Assembly: GCF_030373545.1 (NCBI RefSeq)
Contig: NZ_JAUDCO010000001.1
Location: forward strand, 62,001-126,000
DNA from: Collinsella tanakaei
Lineage (GTDB): Bacteria > Actinomycetota > Coriobacteriia > Coriobacteriales > Coriobacteriaceae
DNA: 64,000 bases
Direction: 5' to 3'
The notes under the pieces were generated by a model. It saw only the letters and a program-made list of their open reading frames with translations. It ran no database searches and had not been told where the DNA came from. Numbering within the stretch: the first letter of the stretch is position 1; every line of letters begins with the position of its first letter. Positions 16,768 through 25,379 of the stretch are shown piece by piece. Both the position numbers and the translations under genes were made by a program.

Positions 16768-17856
16768 CTACACCATCTCGCGAACGGCCTCGTGCAGGCG
16801 CTGACGGTCAGCCGGGTCGTCGCTGTTGTAGTGGCGGGAGTTGACGATGTACTCCTCGATGGTGTTGAGGTTCTCCTCGGTGGGCTCGATGCCGAGCTCG
16901 CCCAGAGTCAGCGGAAGATCCATCTTGCGCATGAACTCGCGCAGCTCGTCCTCCTTGTCTTTCAGGCCGTTGAAGTACAGCTGGCAGAACAGGCCCACGG
17001 CGACGATCTCGCCGTGAATGGCCTCGGCGGCCTCGTGCGTGAAGTGCGTGCGCACGCCGTCGTAGATCACGTGGGCGAGCTCCGACTGACGGAAGCTCTT
17101 GGTGGTGTTGGCGATCACGCCGGTGGTGATCACGTTCAGGAAGGCCATGTCGGTGAGGTTCTTGGTGACCTCGCCGGCGCGGTTGTCCTCGATGGCGGGA
17201 AGCGCGATCTTCTCGAGCACATCGTAGACGTAGGCAGCCATGTTGAAAGCCGTGAAGACGTCGATCGGCGTATCCTCGAGATGCATCTCGGGCTGGCCGT
17301 TCAGCATCTCGATCTTCTTGGCCATGGCGTCCATGATGCCGGCGGCGTTGTAGCGGTGCGGGCAGGCGGCGATCACGTCGAGATCCATGTACACGCCGTC
17401 GATCTCGTGGTCAAAACGCCAGGAGCGCAGCTTGCCGCCCTCGGCGGTGTACATGACGCTCATGCAGGTGAACGGCGCGCAGGTGGATGCGGACGTGGGG
17501 ACGTTGATGGCGCCCAGATGCGCCACCTCGCCCACGGCCTTGGCAAGGTCGGTGATCTTGCCGCCGCCGACGCCGACGATCTCGTCGCAGCCGGCCTCGT
17601 GCGCCTTGGCGGCCAGCTCCTCGGCGCCCTCGTAGCAGCACCAGCCCGTCCAGATCTCAAGCTGCCACTCGACGCCCGCGGCCTCCATGCTCGGGACCAG
17701 ACGGTCCTTGACCGCGTCCCAGGAGCGCGGACCGGCGACGATCAGCATCTTGTTGCCGAAACGCTTGAGCTCATCGCCCATCTGCTCCAAAAGACCGCGC
17801 TCACAGCGCACGCGACCGGCGCCAAACTTGATCGCGGTATCCAGTTCCACTGCCAT
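16768..17856 (-). CDS. Iron-type alcohol/polyol dehydrogenase (GldA/AroB-like)
   Basis: 362-residue NAD(P)-dependent dehydrogenase. The dinucleotide site GVGGGKITDLAKA is near residues 95-107, with PTSASTCAPFT after it. Metal-site candidates are Asp in GIMDAMAKK and the histidines in SELAHVIYDG and EAIHGEIVAVG. Relatives oxidise glycerol or reduce hydroxy/keto acids (GldA, HcxA). In this operon the substrate is more likely a sugar-derived hydroxy compound than glycerol, but that is inference. The gap to the aldolase gene upstream is 115 bases, so it may have its own promoter. Confidence 0.85.
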   Translation of the reverse strand: MAVELDTAIKFGAGRVRCERGLLEQMGDELKRFGNKMLIVAGPRSWDAVKDRLVPSMEAAGVEWQLEIWTGWCCYEGAEELAAKAHEAGCDEIVGVGGGKITDLAKAVGEVAHLGAINVPTSASTCAPFTCMSVMYTAEGGKLRSWRFDHEIDGVYMDLDVIAACPHRYNAAGIMDAMAKKIEMLNGQPEMHLEDTPIDVFTAFNMAAYVYDVLEKIALPAIEDNRAGEVTKNLTDMAFLNVITTGVIANTTKSFRQSELAHVIYDGVRTHFTHEAAEAIHGEIVAVGLFCQLYFNGLKDKEDELREFMRKMDLPLTLGELGIEPTEENLNTIEEYIVNSRHYNSDDPADRQRLHEAVREMV

Positions 17857-17971
17857 AGTTCCCTCTTTCTCCCTTTTTCGATGCTCGTGAACAGGGTATC
17901 TTTCGACGCACGGCGGGCGCGATGCCCCTGCAGCCCACCGTGCGCCGGAAAGACCGTAACGGTCCGGCGGC

Positions 17972-18631
17972 TTAGCCGCGGATCTCGCGGACGGCAGCCG
18001 CGGCCTCGGCCGTCAGGGCCTCGACGCGCGAGAAGTCGCCGTCGGCGAACAGGTTGGGCTTGACCATCCAGGTGCCGCCCGCGGCGAGGATCGCCTTGGA
18101 TCCCAGGAAGTCACGCACGTTGTCGGGGCTCACGCCGCCGGTGGGCATGAAGCGGTGGCCGACGAACACGGCGGCAAGCGCCTCGATGGCCTTCAGGCCA
18201 CCGTAGAGGTTGGCGGGGAAGAACTTGGTGATATCGAAGCCCAGGTTGATGAGGGTCGTCAGCTCGGCGGGAGTCACGCCGCCGGGGATGAGGTTGATCT
18301 CATGCTCAAGGCACCAGTCGATGATGGCCATGTCGTAGCCCGGGGACACGATGAACTTCGCGCCCGCATCGACGGCCTTCTTGCACTGCTCGAGGTTCAC
18401 CACCGTACCGGCACCGACCAGGATGTCGGGGCACTTCTCGGCCATCTCGTGGATGCAGTCGGCGGCAGCCGCGGTGCGGAAGGTCACCTCAGCCGCGGGA
18501 AGCCCGCCGGCAACCAGCGCGCTGGCCATGGGGACGGCGTCCTCGACCTTCTCGAGCACGACGACCGGCACGACGCCCGTCTTCTCGACCTGCTCGTAGA
18601 AACCATTGTTCTTCATGTACTCAGTCGACAT
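17972..18631 (-). CDS. eda: KDPG/KHG-type aldolase
   Basis: 219-residue class I aldolase that splits 2-keto-3-deoxy-6-phosphogluconate (or a stereoisomer) into pyruvate and glyceraldehyde 3-phosphate, the last Entner-Doudoroff step. The Schiff-base Lys136 is in ITKFFPA. The catalytic Glu48 is in AEVTFRT; VGAGTV and MPTGGVS are also typical. A GAGAGGAAG site precedes the ATG. It lies just after the dehydratase genes, which would make its substrate. Confidence 0.92.
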   Translation of the reverse strand: MSTEYMKNNGFYEQVEKTGVVPVVVLEKVEDAVPMASALVAGGLPAAEVTFRTAAAADCIHEMAEKCPDILVGAGTVVNLEQCKKAVDAGAKFIVSPGYDMAIIDWCLEHEINLIPGGVTPAELTTLINLGFDITKFFPANLYGGLKAIEALAAVFVGHRFMPTGGVSPDNVRDFLGSKAILAAGGTWMVKPNLFADGDFSRVEALTAEAAAAVREIRG

Positions 18632-18699
18632 CTTGCTTCCTCTCTCTTGTCGAGCTTACTTCCCGTTATATGCACCACAGGGTCGGCGCAGGCCTGCGC

Positions 18700-19869
18700 T
18701 TACGGCAGGCAGGTGCACCACACCTCCTGATTGTGGTAGATGGCAAAATCGTCAAAGCCCAAACGCTCCGCAGCGGGCTGCTCGCCGTCGCATACGTGCT
18801 CGAGCAGCTCGAGCAGGCTCGACCCGAGCTCGTCGATCGTCTGCGTCCCCTCGATGACGCCGGAGGCGTCGAAATCCATATTGTCCGCCATGCGCGCATA
18901 GGTCTCAGCGTTGCCCGTGACCTTGATGACGGGGATGAGCGGGTTGCCGATCGGCGTGCCGCGGCCCGTCGTGAAGATAAGCACCTGCGCACCGCCTGCC
19001 GTCATGCCGGACACCGACTCGATGTCGTAGCCCGGCGTGTCCATAACGACCAGACCGGGCTTCGTCGGCACAGCGCCATAAGGGACGACCTCCGCGATCT
19101 GCGAGGTGCCGCCCTTCGAGATGCCGCCCAGCGCCTTTTCCTCGAGTGTGGACAGGCCGCCGGCCATATTGCCCGGCGACGGGTTGGCGCCGCGCACGTC
19201 CACGCCCGCCGCGGCGAAGCTCTTCTCGAGCCCATGCACGATACGGTAGACGTCGTCGGAAACCTCGGGCGTGGCCGCGCGGGCCGCGAGGATATCCTCG
19301 GTGCCGATGAGCTCGGTCGTCTCGCCGAGCATCACCGTGCCGCCGGCGGCGACGACCGCATCGCTCACCGCGCCGACCACCGGGTTGGCGGCAAGACCGC
19401 TCGTGGCGTCCGAGCCGCCGCAGTTGGTCCCCAAGACCAGGTCGTCCAGGCCCATCTCGCAGCGCTCGACAGCGGCAGCCTGTTCCACAAGGGCGCGCGC
19501 AAGCTCGACGCCGTGCGCGACCGCGCGCTCAGAGCCGCCGCAGTCCTGAATCGTCATCACCTCGAGGGGCTTTTTGCTCACCTCGCGGATGCGCTCGGCA
19601 AGCTCGTAGGGCTTGGTGGTCTCGCATCCCAGGCCCACGAGCAGGGTCGCGAACACGTTGGGATTGAGCGCCAGGTTCACAAGGCAGCGACGCATGATCT
19701 CGATGCCCGAACCCACCTGGCCGCATCCCTTGGCACAGGGGACCGCTACCGCTCCCGGCACCGCTGCGGCGATGCGGCGCGCAACGACGTTGGCGCACCC
19801 GCACGTCGAGAGCACGAGCACATGGTTGCGGATACCTATGCGACCATCCGGTCGACGATAGCCCCTCAT
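18700..19869 (-). CDS. UxaA/GarD-family dehydratase, large subunit
   Basis: 389 residues matching the main domain of altronate/galactarate dehydratases, starting at the typical GYRRPDGRIGIRNHVLVLST. Conserved GCG and CGGSD blocks (GTNCGGSDATSG), GNMAGGLSTLEEKALG and a late TTGRGTPIGNP are present. These iron-dependent lyases remove water from sugar acids to give 2-keto-3-deoxy acids. The ATG overlaps the stop of the small SAF-domain gene (ATGA), so the two are translationally coupled subunits. The exact sugar acid cannot be read, and related SuyB proteins act on sulfolactate. Confidence 0.9.
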   Translation of the reverse strand: MRGYRRPDGRIGIRNHVLVLSTCGCANVVARRIAAAVPGAVAVPCAKGCGQVGSGIEIMRRCLVNLALNPNVFATLLVGLGCETTKPYELAERIREVSKKPLEVMTIQDCGGSERAVAHGVELARALVEQAAAVERCEMGLDDLVLGTNCGGSDATSGLAANPVVGAVSDAVVAAGGTVMLGETTELIGTEDILAARAATPEVSDDVYRIVHGLEKSFAAAGVDVRGANPSPGNMAGGLSTLEEKALGGISKGGTSQIAEVVPYGAVPTKPGLVVMDTPGYDIESVSGMTAGGAQVLIFTTGRGTPIGNPLIPVIKVTGNAETYARMADNMDFDASGVIEGTQTIDELGSSLLELLEHVCDGEQPAAERLGFDDFAIYHNQEVWCTCLP

Positions 19870-20177
19870 GCGCTCACCCCCGTCTTGACGCTCTCGATGA
19901 CATGGACATGGACGTAGCCGCCACGGGCGACGTCAGCCGTCATGATGCCGATGACCTCGCCGTACTTATGCGCAAGCTGGCCTGTGGCAAGCGGCGCGAG
20001 GCAGATCTTGTGAAAGCGCGGGATGTCCTCGAGCGCGACGAGCTCGTCGACCGTATCGCCCGACTTCGTCCGCACCGACACGGTGTCGCCGGCGGCGACC
20101 GCATCGATGACGGTTGCGACGTCGTCGATCGGATCCATGATGAGCGCGCGCTTTGTCGAGGGGGCCTTGCTTTCCAT
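19866..20177 (-). CDS. UxaA-family dehydratase, small SAF-domain subunit
   Basis: 103 residues that match the N-terminal SAF domain of altronate/galactarate dehydratase, including IPRFHKICLAPL and a closing GGYVHVHVIES block. In E. coli UxaA this domain is fused to the large part; here it is a separate gene overlapping the large-subunit gene by 4 bases. The ATG at 20177 has a GGAG site very close and an AGGAGGG further up; the longer frame to 20312 overlaps the previous gene and is not supported. An ATG 13 codons later is an alternative. Confidence 0.85.
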   Translation of the reverse strand: MESKAPSTKRALIMDPIDDVATVIDAVAAGDTVSVRTKSGDTVDELVALEDIPRFHKICLAPLATGQLAHKYGEVIGIMTADVARGGYVHVHVIESVKTGVSA

Positions 20178-20182
20178 CGCTC

Positions 20183-20755
20183 CTAGCCCTCCTCTTTCCC
20201 TACCTGGGACAGCGGGTCCTTGAACTCGCCGAACCGGATATCCGGGAAGCGCTCGGCCACATGGTCGCGCACCCACGCATACGTCTCGCGCATGCGGGAG
20301 CTGCGGACCCACAGGCCGGAGAGCTGCAGCACGTAATACACCTTGTCCGACCCGCTGGCGTCCATCTGCGCCTGCATGTCGGGCGTAATCTCGTCAAACT
20401 GATCGGCCGCTTTGTAGCCCATGATCTCGAGCATGAGGTCGTTGTTGCTCGCCGCCTTGAGGTCGACGCTCAGCACCTGGCTCCACGGCAGCGAGATGAC
20501 GTCTTCGGGCTTGGTGAGGTCGGTCACCTCGTCGGCGGTGAACTCGAACAGGGGCCTGCGGTCGAGCAGCTTGCGCACGCAAAAGGCCGTGGCCACGACA
20601 AAGCACGCCGCGACGATGACCGCAAGAATCGGCCACACGATATTGCCGCCGCCCTGGGTGAAGCCGAGCGCGACGACGCACACGGCAATGACAACATACG
20701 ACAGGCAGATGGCGACCAGCCGCCGCGCGTCGTTATAGACAACGAGTCTGTCCAT
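20183..20755 (-). CDS. Two-helix membrane protein with PH-like cytosolic domain
   Basis: 190 residues. Helices at about 12-32 and 39-60 (GNIVWPILAVIVAACFVVATAF) are followed by a soluble domain of about 130 residues with alternating hydrophobic strands. The layout resembles STM3941-type proteins, but this is a weak comparison. It ends 5 bases before the dehydratase small subunit and overlaps its ribosome site, so it is in the same transcript. No catalytic or transport motif is visible. Confidence 0.7.
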   Translation of the reverse strand: MDRLVVYNDARRLVAICLSYVVIAVCVVALGFTQGGGNIVWPILAVIVAACFVVATAFCVRKLLDRRPLFEFTADEVTDLTKPEDVISLPWSQVLSVDLKAASNNDLMLEIMGYKAADQFDEITPDMQAQMDASGSDKVYYVLQLSGLWVRSSRMRETYAWVRDHVAERFPDIRFGEFKDPLSQVGKEEG

Positions 20756-20782
20756 GGGATAAACCTCGCAGAGATTCCAACG

Positions 20783-21499
20783 TTAGCGCAGGACTTCCAT
20801 GAAGCCCACGACATCGGCCAGGCTATCGAACGAGAGGACCGCTTCGCTGCGAATCTTCTCGCGATTACCCACGGGCTGGTCCAGAATCGGATAGCCCTCG
20901 GTGACCGAATCCATATTCGTCAGGTCGTCGAAGATGAACGCCGACGTGAAGCCGCCTGCGTTGGCGGCGCAGATGCCCGCATAGCTGTCCTCGAGCACGA
21001 GTGTGTTGGCGGGATCGGCTCCGATGAGCCCCGCCGCCTTGAGGAAGATCTCGGGGTCGGGCTTGCCGTTTTCCACCTGCGTTCCGTCCACGATATAGGG
21101 GAACGCATGGGTGAGGTATTCGGCCTCGAGATACTCGTCGATCAGCGAGCGGACCGACGAGCTGGCGAGCGCGTAGGGAATGTTGCGCTCCTGCAGGTAG
21201 CTCAACAGCTCCAGCAGGCCCTTCTTCTTGCCCACACGGCCGTTTTGCTCCATGCGCACGGCCGTCTTCTGCTTCTTGATGTACTCGCGCCAGGTGACGA
21301 CGTCCTTGTCCTCACCGAACGCGTGCTTGAGGTCGGCGACGACCTCGCGTTCGATCTTGCCGCAAAGGCTCATGTACAAAGCGGGGTTCATCTGGAAGCC
21401 GAATGCGCGCGCCGTGCGCAGATACGCGCGGTAGCACATGCGCTCGCTGTCGAAGATGAGGCCGTCCATGTCGAACAGCACAGCCTGAAACGGACCCAC
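20783..21499 (-). CDS. HAD-superfamily hydrolase (beta-phosphoglucomutase-like)
   Basis: 238 residues. The nucleophile motif FDMDGLIFD is at residues 8-16, motif II Ser in LASSSVRS, motif III Lys in GKPDPEIFLKAA and motif IV in VLEDSYAG. The cap is inserted after motif I (C1 type), as in sugar phosphatases and phosphoglucomutases. It probably hydrolyses or isomerises a sugar phosphate linked to the PTS pathway. Translation starts at GTG with an AAAGGAG site. A terminator lies between it and the dehydrogenase gene upstream, so it may start a second transcript. Confidence 0.88.
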   Translation of the reverse strand: MGPFQAVLFDMDGLIFDSERMCYRAYLRTARAFGFQMNPALYMSLCGKIEREVVADLKHAFGEDKDVVTWREYIKKQKTAVRMEQNGRVGKKKGLLELLSYLQERNIPYALASSSVRSLIDEYLEAEYLTHAFPYIVDGTQVENGKPDPEIFLKAAGLIGADPANTLVLEDSYAGICAANAGGFTSAFIFDDLTNMDSVTEGYPILDQPVGNREKIRSEAVLSFDSLADVVGFMEVLR

Positions 21500-21530
21500 G
21501 GGTGCTCCTTTGCGGTCGATATGTCCATAA

Positions 21531-21574
21531 GAAAGGCCCGCACCCTCCTGCGGGTGCCGAAGGAGTGCGGGCCT
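21531..21574 (-). terminator. Terminator after the 2-hydroxyacid dehydrogenase
   Basis: Stem AGGCCCGCAC (21534-21543) with its complement at 21565-21574, extended by TCC/GGA, and followed on the minus strand by TTTCTTAT. It splits the catabolic region into an upstream PTS part and a downstream dehydratase part. Confidence 0.8.
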
Positions 21575-21591
21575 GGGGGTGGAGCGAGCTG

Positions 21592-22584
21592 TTACGCCCG
21601 GATCTCGTTCACCGGCTCCTCGCCGGCGACGAAACGCTCAACGTCTCCCACACACTTCTCGCCCATGCCGCGCAGGCACTCCTCCGTGTAGGCGGAGATG
21701 TGCGGGCACACGAGAACCTTGGGATGGTTGAAGTAGGGGTCGTCGGCCGCAGGCGGCTCGTCGTGCATGACGTCGATTGCCAGGGCCTTGATGGTGCCGT
21801 CCGCAAGCGCATCGAGCATCGCGGGCTGATCGATAAGATCGGCACGCGCGTTGTTGACCACATAGACGCCCTTCTTCATCTTGGCGAAGCACTCGGCGTT
21901 CAGGATGTGGAACGACGTCGGGTTGAGGTCGGCGTTGAGGGTCAGGATGTCGCAGTTGGAAACCACGGTATCCAGATCGGTGTACTCGAAGTCGACGCCC
22001 TGGGCGCGCAGCTTGTCGGCCCAATCGTCGTGATGCACCGGGTCGCAGGCCAGAACCTTGAGGTCGTAGCCGCGAGCCAGGATCTCGACGACACGGGAAC
22101 CGATGTTGCCGCAGCCGATGATGCCGAGCGTCTTGCCCGACACGCCGTTGCCCACGAACTTGGCGCGCTCGGCCCAACGGCCCTCGTTGGCCGCCACGTG
22201 CGAGTCGCTCACCTGACGCATGGCGTCAAGCAGGATGGCGACAGCGCCCTCGGCCACCGCGTCGCGCTCGACGAGCGGCGAGACCGTGGTAAGGATGCAG
22301 CCGGTCGCGTTGCAGGCCTTGACGTCGACGTTGTTGTAGCCGATGCCGTGACGCGAAAGCAGCAGCAGGTCGGTCTTGTGCTCAAAGAACTCCGCATCGA
22401 AAAACGGCGTCACCGAGGAGATGATGATGTTGTAGTCCTTGAGGGACTCGGCGAGCTCGGCGCCGTGGGCATCGCCCGCAACGCGCACGCGCTCGACCGT
22501 GCCGATCTTCTCAAGGCGCTCCATCTGGTCGGGGAAGCGGGTTCCGAACGACGAGGAGTTCACGATAGCGATCTTGTATTCCAT
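21592..22584 (-). CDS. D-isomer-specific 2-hydroxyacid dehydrogenase
   Basis: 330-residue NAD(P)H enzyme interconverting 2-keto and D-2-hydroxy acids. The Rossmann motif GIIGCGNIGSRV is near residues 152-163. The catalytic Arg is in VVNNARADLID, the Glu in DVMHDEPP and the His in CPHISAYTEE. It is transcribed directly after the PTS genes, 46 bases from EIIB. A KguD-like role, reducing an imported 2-keto-6-phospho sugar acid to the phospho-aldonate, fits the operon but is inference. Confidence 0.9.
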   Translation of the reverse strand: MEYKIAIVNSSSFGTRFPDQMERLEKIGTVERVRVAGDAHGAELAESLKDYNIIISSVTPFFDAEFFEHKTDLLLLSRHGIGYNNVDVKACNATGCILTTVSPLVERDAVAEGAVAILLDAMRQVSDSHVAANEGRWAERAKFVGNGVSGKTLGIIGCGNIGSRVVEILARGYDLKVLACDPVHHDDWADKLRAQGVDFEYTDLDTVVSNCDILTLNADLNPTSFHILNAECFAKMKKGVYVVNNARADLIDQPAMLDALADGTIKALAIDVMHDEPPAADDPYFNHPKVLVCPHISAYTEECLRGMGEKCVGDVERFVAGEEPVNEIRA

Positions 22585-22630
22585 AGGTGGAACTACCCTA
22601 TCCCTTTCTGCGTGAACCGCGAAGGCTCAA

Positions 22631-23125
22631 CTACTTGCCGCACTTGGCGAGGGCGGCGGCCAGGCCGACGTTCTCGGAGGACGGAATCTTCTGGAAGTAG
22701 ACGGTGACGCCCGCGTCGCCGATGGCCTTGGCGATGTCGGCGTCGTCGTCGGTCAGACCGACGGACTCGATGACCTTGGTGGAGCCGGGCTTGATGGCGA
22801 TGCCGCCGACGTTGAGCTCCTTGATGGGCACGCCGCCGTCAACGGCGACCTTGGCGTAGGCCAGCGACTTGAAGATCAGGGCTACCTTGTCGTCGCCGAA
22901 CTGGTCCTCGTTCCAACGGTCGACAAGACCCTGGGCGGAGTAGACCTTGATCTTGAGGCCGCCGGTGGACTGGGTGGACTCGTAGATCTCCTTCATGAAC
23001 TCATCGTTGGCGGTGGCATCGTCGATGACATAGGCGGTGTTGGTGCCCTTGCCCTTGGTCCAGACCTGCATGACCTGGCCGTGGACCAGACGGTCGTCGA
23101 TGCGCGCGAGGGTGATCTCAGACAT
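22631..23125 (-). CDS. Mannose-family PTS EIIB
   Basis: 164-residue cytosolic subunit that passes phosphate from EIIA to the incoming sugar. The active-site block ARIDDRLVHGQVM places the phosphorylated His at 15. Length and fold match EIIB of the mannose/fructose/sorbose group. An AGGAG site precedes the ATG. A strong intrinsic terminator lies between this gene and EIIA, so its level may be below that of EIIA, D and C. Confidence 0.93.
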   Translation of the reverse strand: MSEITLARIDDRLVHGQVMQVWTKGKGTNTAYVIDDATANDEFMKEIYESTQSTGGLKIKVYSAQGLVDRWNEDQFGDDKVALIFKSLAYAKVAVDGGVPIKELNVGGIAIKPGSTKVIESVGLTDDDADIAKAIGDAGVTVYFQKIPSSENVGLAAALAKCGK

Positions 23126-23154
23126 GGTGTTACTCCTATCCCTAGAGGGTGACT

Positions 23155-23195
23155 AAAAAGGGGCACATATCTCCCCATTAAGAGATATGTACCCC
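23155..23195 (-). terminator. Terminator between PTS EIIA and EIIB genes
   Basis: Stem of 13 positions (23183-23195 with 23160-23172, one mismatch: AGATATGT-CCCC arms) and a 10-nt loop, followed on the minus strand by five T. It sits inside what should be a single PTS operon and could cause partial termination or protect the 3' end of the upstream mRNA. Confidence 0.85.
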
Positions 23196-23206
23196 GTTGC
23201 GGCGAA

Positions 23207-23614
23207 TTAGCCCTTGAGGTTGGCGCGATTGATGAGACGGGCACCCATCTTGCCGGCCTCGAGCGCGGTGTTGGCAAGCTCGTGGCCGTCCTCGGCGATC
23301 TCGAGCTGCTGGATCGTCTCGATCAGCATGGGCATGTTCACGCCCAGGATGACGTCGCAGTCGACCTTGGCGACGCAGGCGAGCGCCACGTTGGAGGGGC
23401 TGCCGCCCATGAGGTCGCACATGATGATGGTGTGCGCGCCCTCGGCGTCGTTCTTCTCGACGATCTCGAACGCCTTCTCGCGCAGGTCATCGACGGACTG
23501 GCCGGGCACGAGGCCCAGGGCGTCGACGTTCTCCTGCTCGCCCATGATCATCTCGGCGCTCTTCTTGAGCTCGATGCCGAACAGACCGTGGGTGATGATG
23601 AGGACCTTGTTCAT
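23207..23614 (-). CDS. Mannose-family PTS EIIA
   Basis: 135-residue cytosolic subunit that takes phosphate from HPr. The phosphorylated His9 is in IITHGLFG; the MCDLMGGSPSNVA block is typical of the EIIA-Man fold. An AAGGAG site precedes the ATG. Thirty bases after the EIID stop. Confidence 0.93.
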   Translation of the reverse strand: MNKVLIITHGLFGIELKKSAEMIMGEQENVDALGLVPGQSVDDLREKAFEIVEKNDAEGAHTIIMCDLMGGSPSNVALACVAKVDCDVILGVNMPMLIETIQQLEIAEDGHELANTALEAGKMGARLINRANLKG

Positions 23615-23643
23615 GCGTATCGCTCCTTACAGCTCAAATCCGA

Positions 23644-24573
23644 TTAGAGGATGCCGATGACCGCGAGCACGATCAGGATGACCGTGAAGCCGAGCATGGC
23701 CTGGGTGACCTTCATGCCCTTCTTCTGGAAGAAGAAGAACAGGGCCATAACGGCGATCAGGGGCAGGATGCCGGGGATGATGCCATCCAGGGTCTCCTGG
23801 AGCACGAAGGGCTTGCCGGACAGGTCGGCCTGGATCGGGGTGGTCAGCTTGACGTAGCTGGCCGCCATGGCGCCCATCATGAACAGACCGAGCACGCCGA
23901 GCGCGTCGATGATGGACTTGATGCGGCCGCCCTTCATGACCTCGAGCGCGGCGCGACGGCCCATGGTGTAGCCCATGCGGGTGAACAGGTAGCCGTAGAT
24001 GAAGGTCGCGGTGGCGAAGCACACGAACGGCATGACGGCACCGAGCGGGTTGCCCTCCTGGCACAGGCCCAGGAACAGCGAGATGCAGATGTACTGAACG
24101 GTACCGGAGTCGATGGAGTCGCCGACACCAGCCAGCGGGCCCATCAGGCCGATCTTGGTGTTCTGGATCATCGTGGCGTCAAGCGCCTCCTCGCCGGCGT
24201 TGAGCGCCTTGGCGCGCTCCTCCTCGAGCGAGACGGTGATGCCGGAGATGATGCCGCCGCCCCAGACAGCCTGGGTGTTGAAGAACTGCAGGTGGCGCTG
24301 AAGGGCCTCGGCCAGGAAGACCTTGTTCTTGTAGAGCTTCTTGAGCACGGGGATCAGGCCGAAGCAGAACGCGGGGGCGATCATGCGGTCGAAGGTGTGC
24401 GGGACCTCGTTGGCCCACCAGAAGCGGAACCACGTCTTGAGGATGTCCTTGTTGGTGATCTCGTCGGGCTTGTTGGCCTCACCGAGCATCAAACGGGGAT
24501 CGGCGTGAATCATGCCGTCTTCGTCTAGATAATCGTTGATATCCTGGGAAAGCTTCTCGACAGCTTCACTCAT
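23644..24573 (-). CDS. Mannose-family PTS EIID
   Basis: 309-residue membrane subunit. The family blocks are WGGGIISGITVSLEEERA, GLMGPLAGVGDSIDSGT, and C-terminal helices ending in a long hydrophobic stretch. With EIIC it forms the sugar channel. The amphipathic N terminus is cytosolic. GAAAGGAAGGG precedes the ATG. Confidence 0.95.
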   Translation of the reverse strand: MSEAVEKLSQDINDYLDEDGMIHADPRLMLGEANKPDEITNKDILKTWFRFWWANEVPHTFDRMIAPAFCFGLIPVLKKLYKNKVFLAEALQRHLQFFNTQAVWGGGIISGITVSLEEERAKALNAGEEALDATMIQNTKIGLMGPLAGVGDSIDSGTVQYICISLFLGLCQEGNPLGAVMPFVCFATATFIYGYLFTRMGYTMGRRAALEVMKGGRIKSIIDALGVLGLFMMGAMAASYVKLTTPIQADLSGKPFVLQETLDGIIPGILPLIAVMALFFFFQKKGMKVTQAMLGFTVILIVLAVIGIL

Positions 24574-24617
24574 CGTAAAATCCCTTCCTTTCTATGGATA
24601 GCAGGGCTCGGGCGCGA

Positions 24618-25379
24618 CTAGGCGTCGGCCTTCGTGGTGAACATGTTGTAGCAGAAGGCGATGATGACGCCGAAGACGGCCCAGGTGATCATCGTGATGC
24701 TCATGCCGGCCTGGGTGGTGAGCACGACCAGGAAGTAGGCCAGGAAGAAGAACACGAGCAGCTTGCGGGAGCCGATGACGTGCATGGTGATGGCGATACC
24801 GAGGGCGGCAAGACCACCGGAGACGACGTCGAGCGCGTGCAGCACGGGGCCGTCGCTGATCATGTTCATGAAGTCGGAGATGACCGGGGCGCCCAGGTAC
24901 AGGGCGATGGTGATGGTCGGGACGAACAGCGCGAAGCCGATGAGGGAGGGCACGAGGCCGATCCACAGCTGCAGGTTGCGGGTGTCAGCCTTGAGGGCGC
25001 AGGCGTCCATGCGGCTCACGCAGATCGTGTTCAGGAAGAAGCGGAGCTGGTAGAGGTAGCTGCCCATGAGACCGACAGGCACGGCGATGGCGACTGCGGC
25101 CTCGGGGTCCAGGTCACCGATGCAGGCGACGGACACGGCGATGGCGGAAGCCACCGCGGGCTCGGAGGGCATAGCGCCACCGGGGGCGACGACGCCCATG
25201 TAGATCAGCTGGATGGTCGCGGTGACGATCATGGCCTGGTGCATGTCGCCGAGGATCAGACCGACCCAGAAGCCCGCCATAAGCGGCGAGAAACGCATGG
25301 TGAGGGTTGCATAACCGAGTGCGCGCGATTCGATTGCCGCAACAAACAGGGCAATCAGCAATGCTTGCAATAGTGTCAT
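24618..25379 (-). CDS. Mannose-family PTS EIIC
   Basis: 253-residue polytopic membrane subunit that binds and carries the sugar. Typical blocks are GDMHQAMIVTATIQLIYMGVVAPGGAMPSEP-like text and the following GGLAALGIAITMHVIGSRK. It is the first gene of the PTS transcript, so the operon promoter must lie in 25380-25949. The substrate is unknown; mannose-family PTS members also carry sorbose, glucosaminate, N-acetylgalactosamine and keto-sugars. Confidence 0.95.
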   Translation of the reverse strand: MTLLQALLIALFVAAIESRALGYATLTMRFSPLMAGFWVGLILGDMHQAMIVTATIQLIYMGVVAPGGAMPSEPAVASAIAVSVACIGDLDPEAAVAIAVPVGLMGSYLYQLRFFLNTICVSRMDACALKADTRNLQLWIGLVPSLIGFALFVPTITIALYLGAPVISDFMNMISDGPVLHALDVVSGGLAALGIAITMHVIGSRKLLVFFFLAYFLVVLTTQAGMSITMITWAVFGVIIAFCYNMFTTKADA

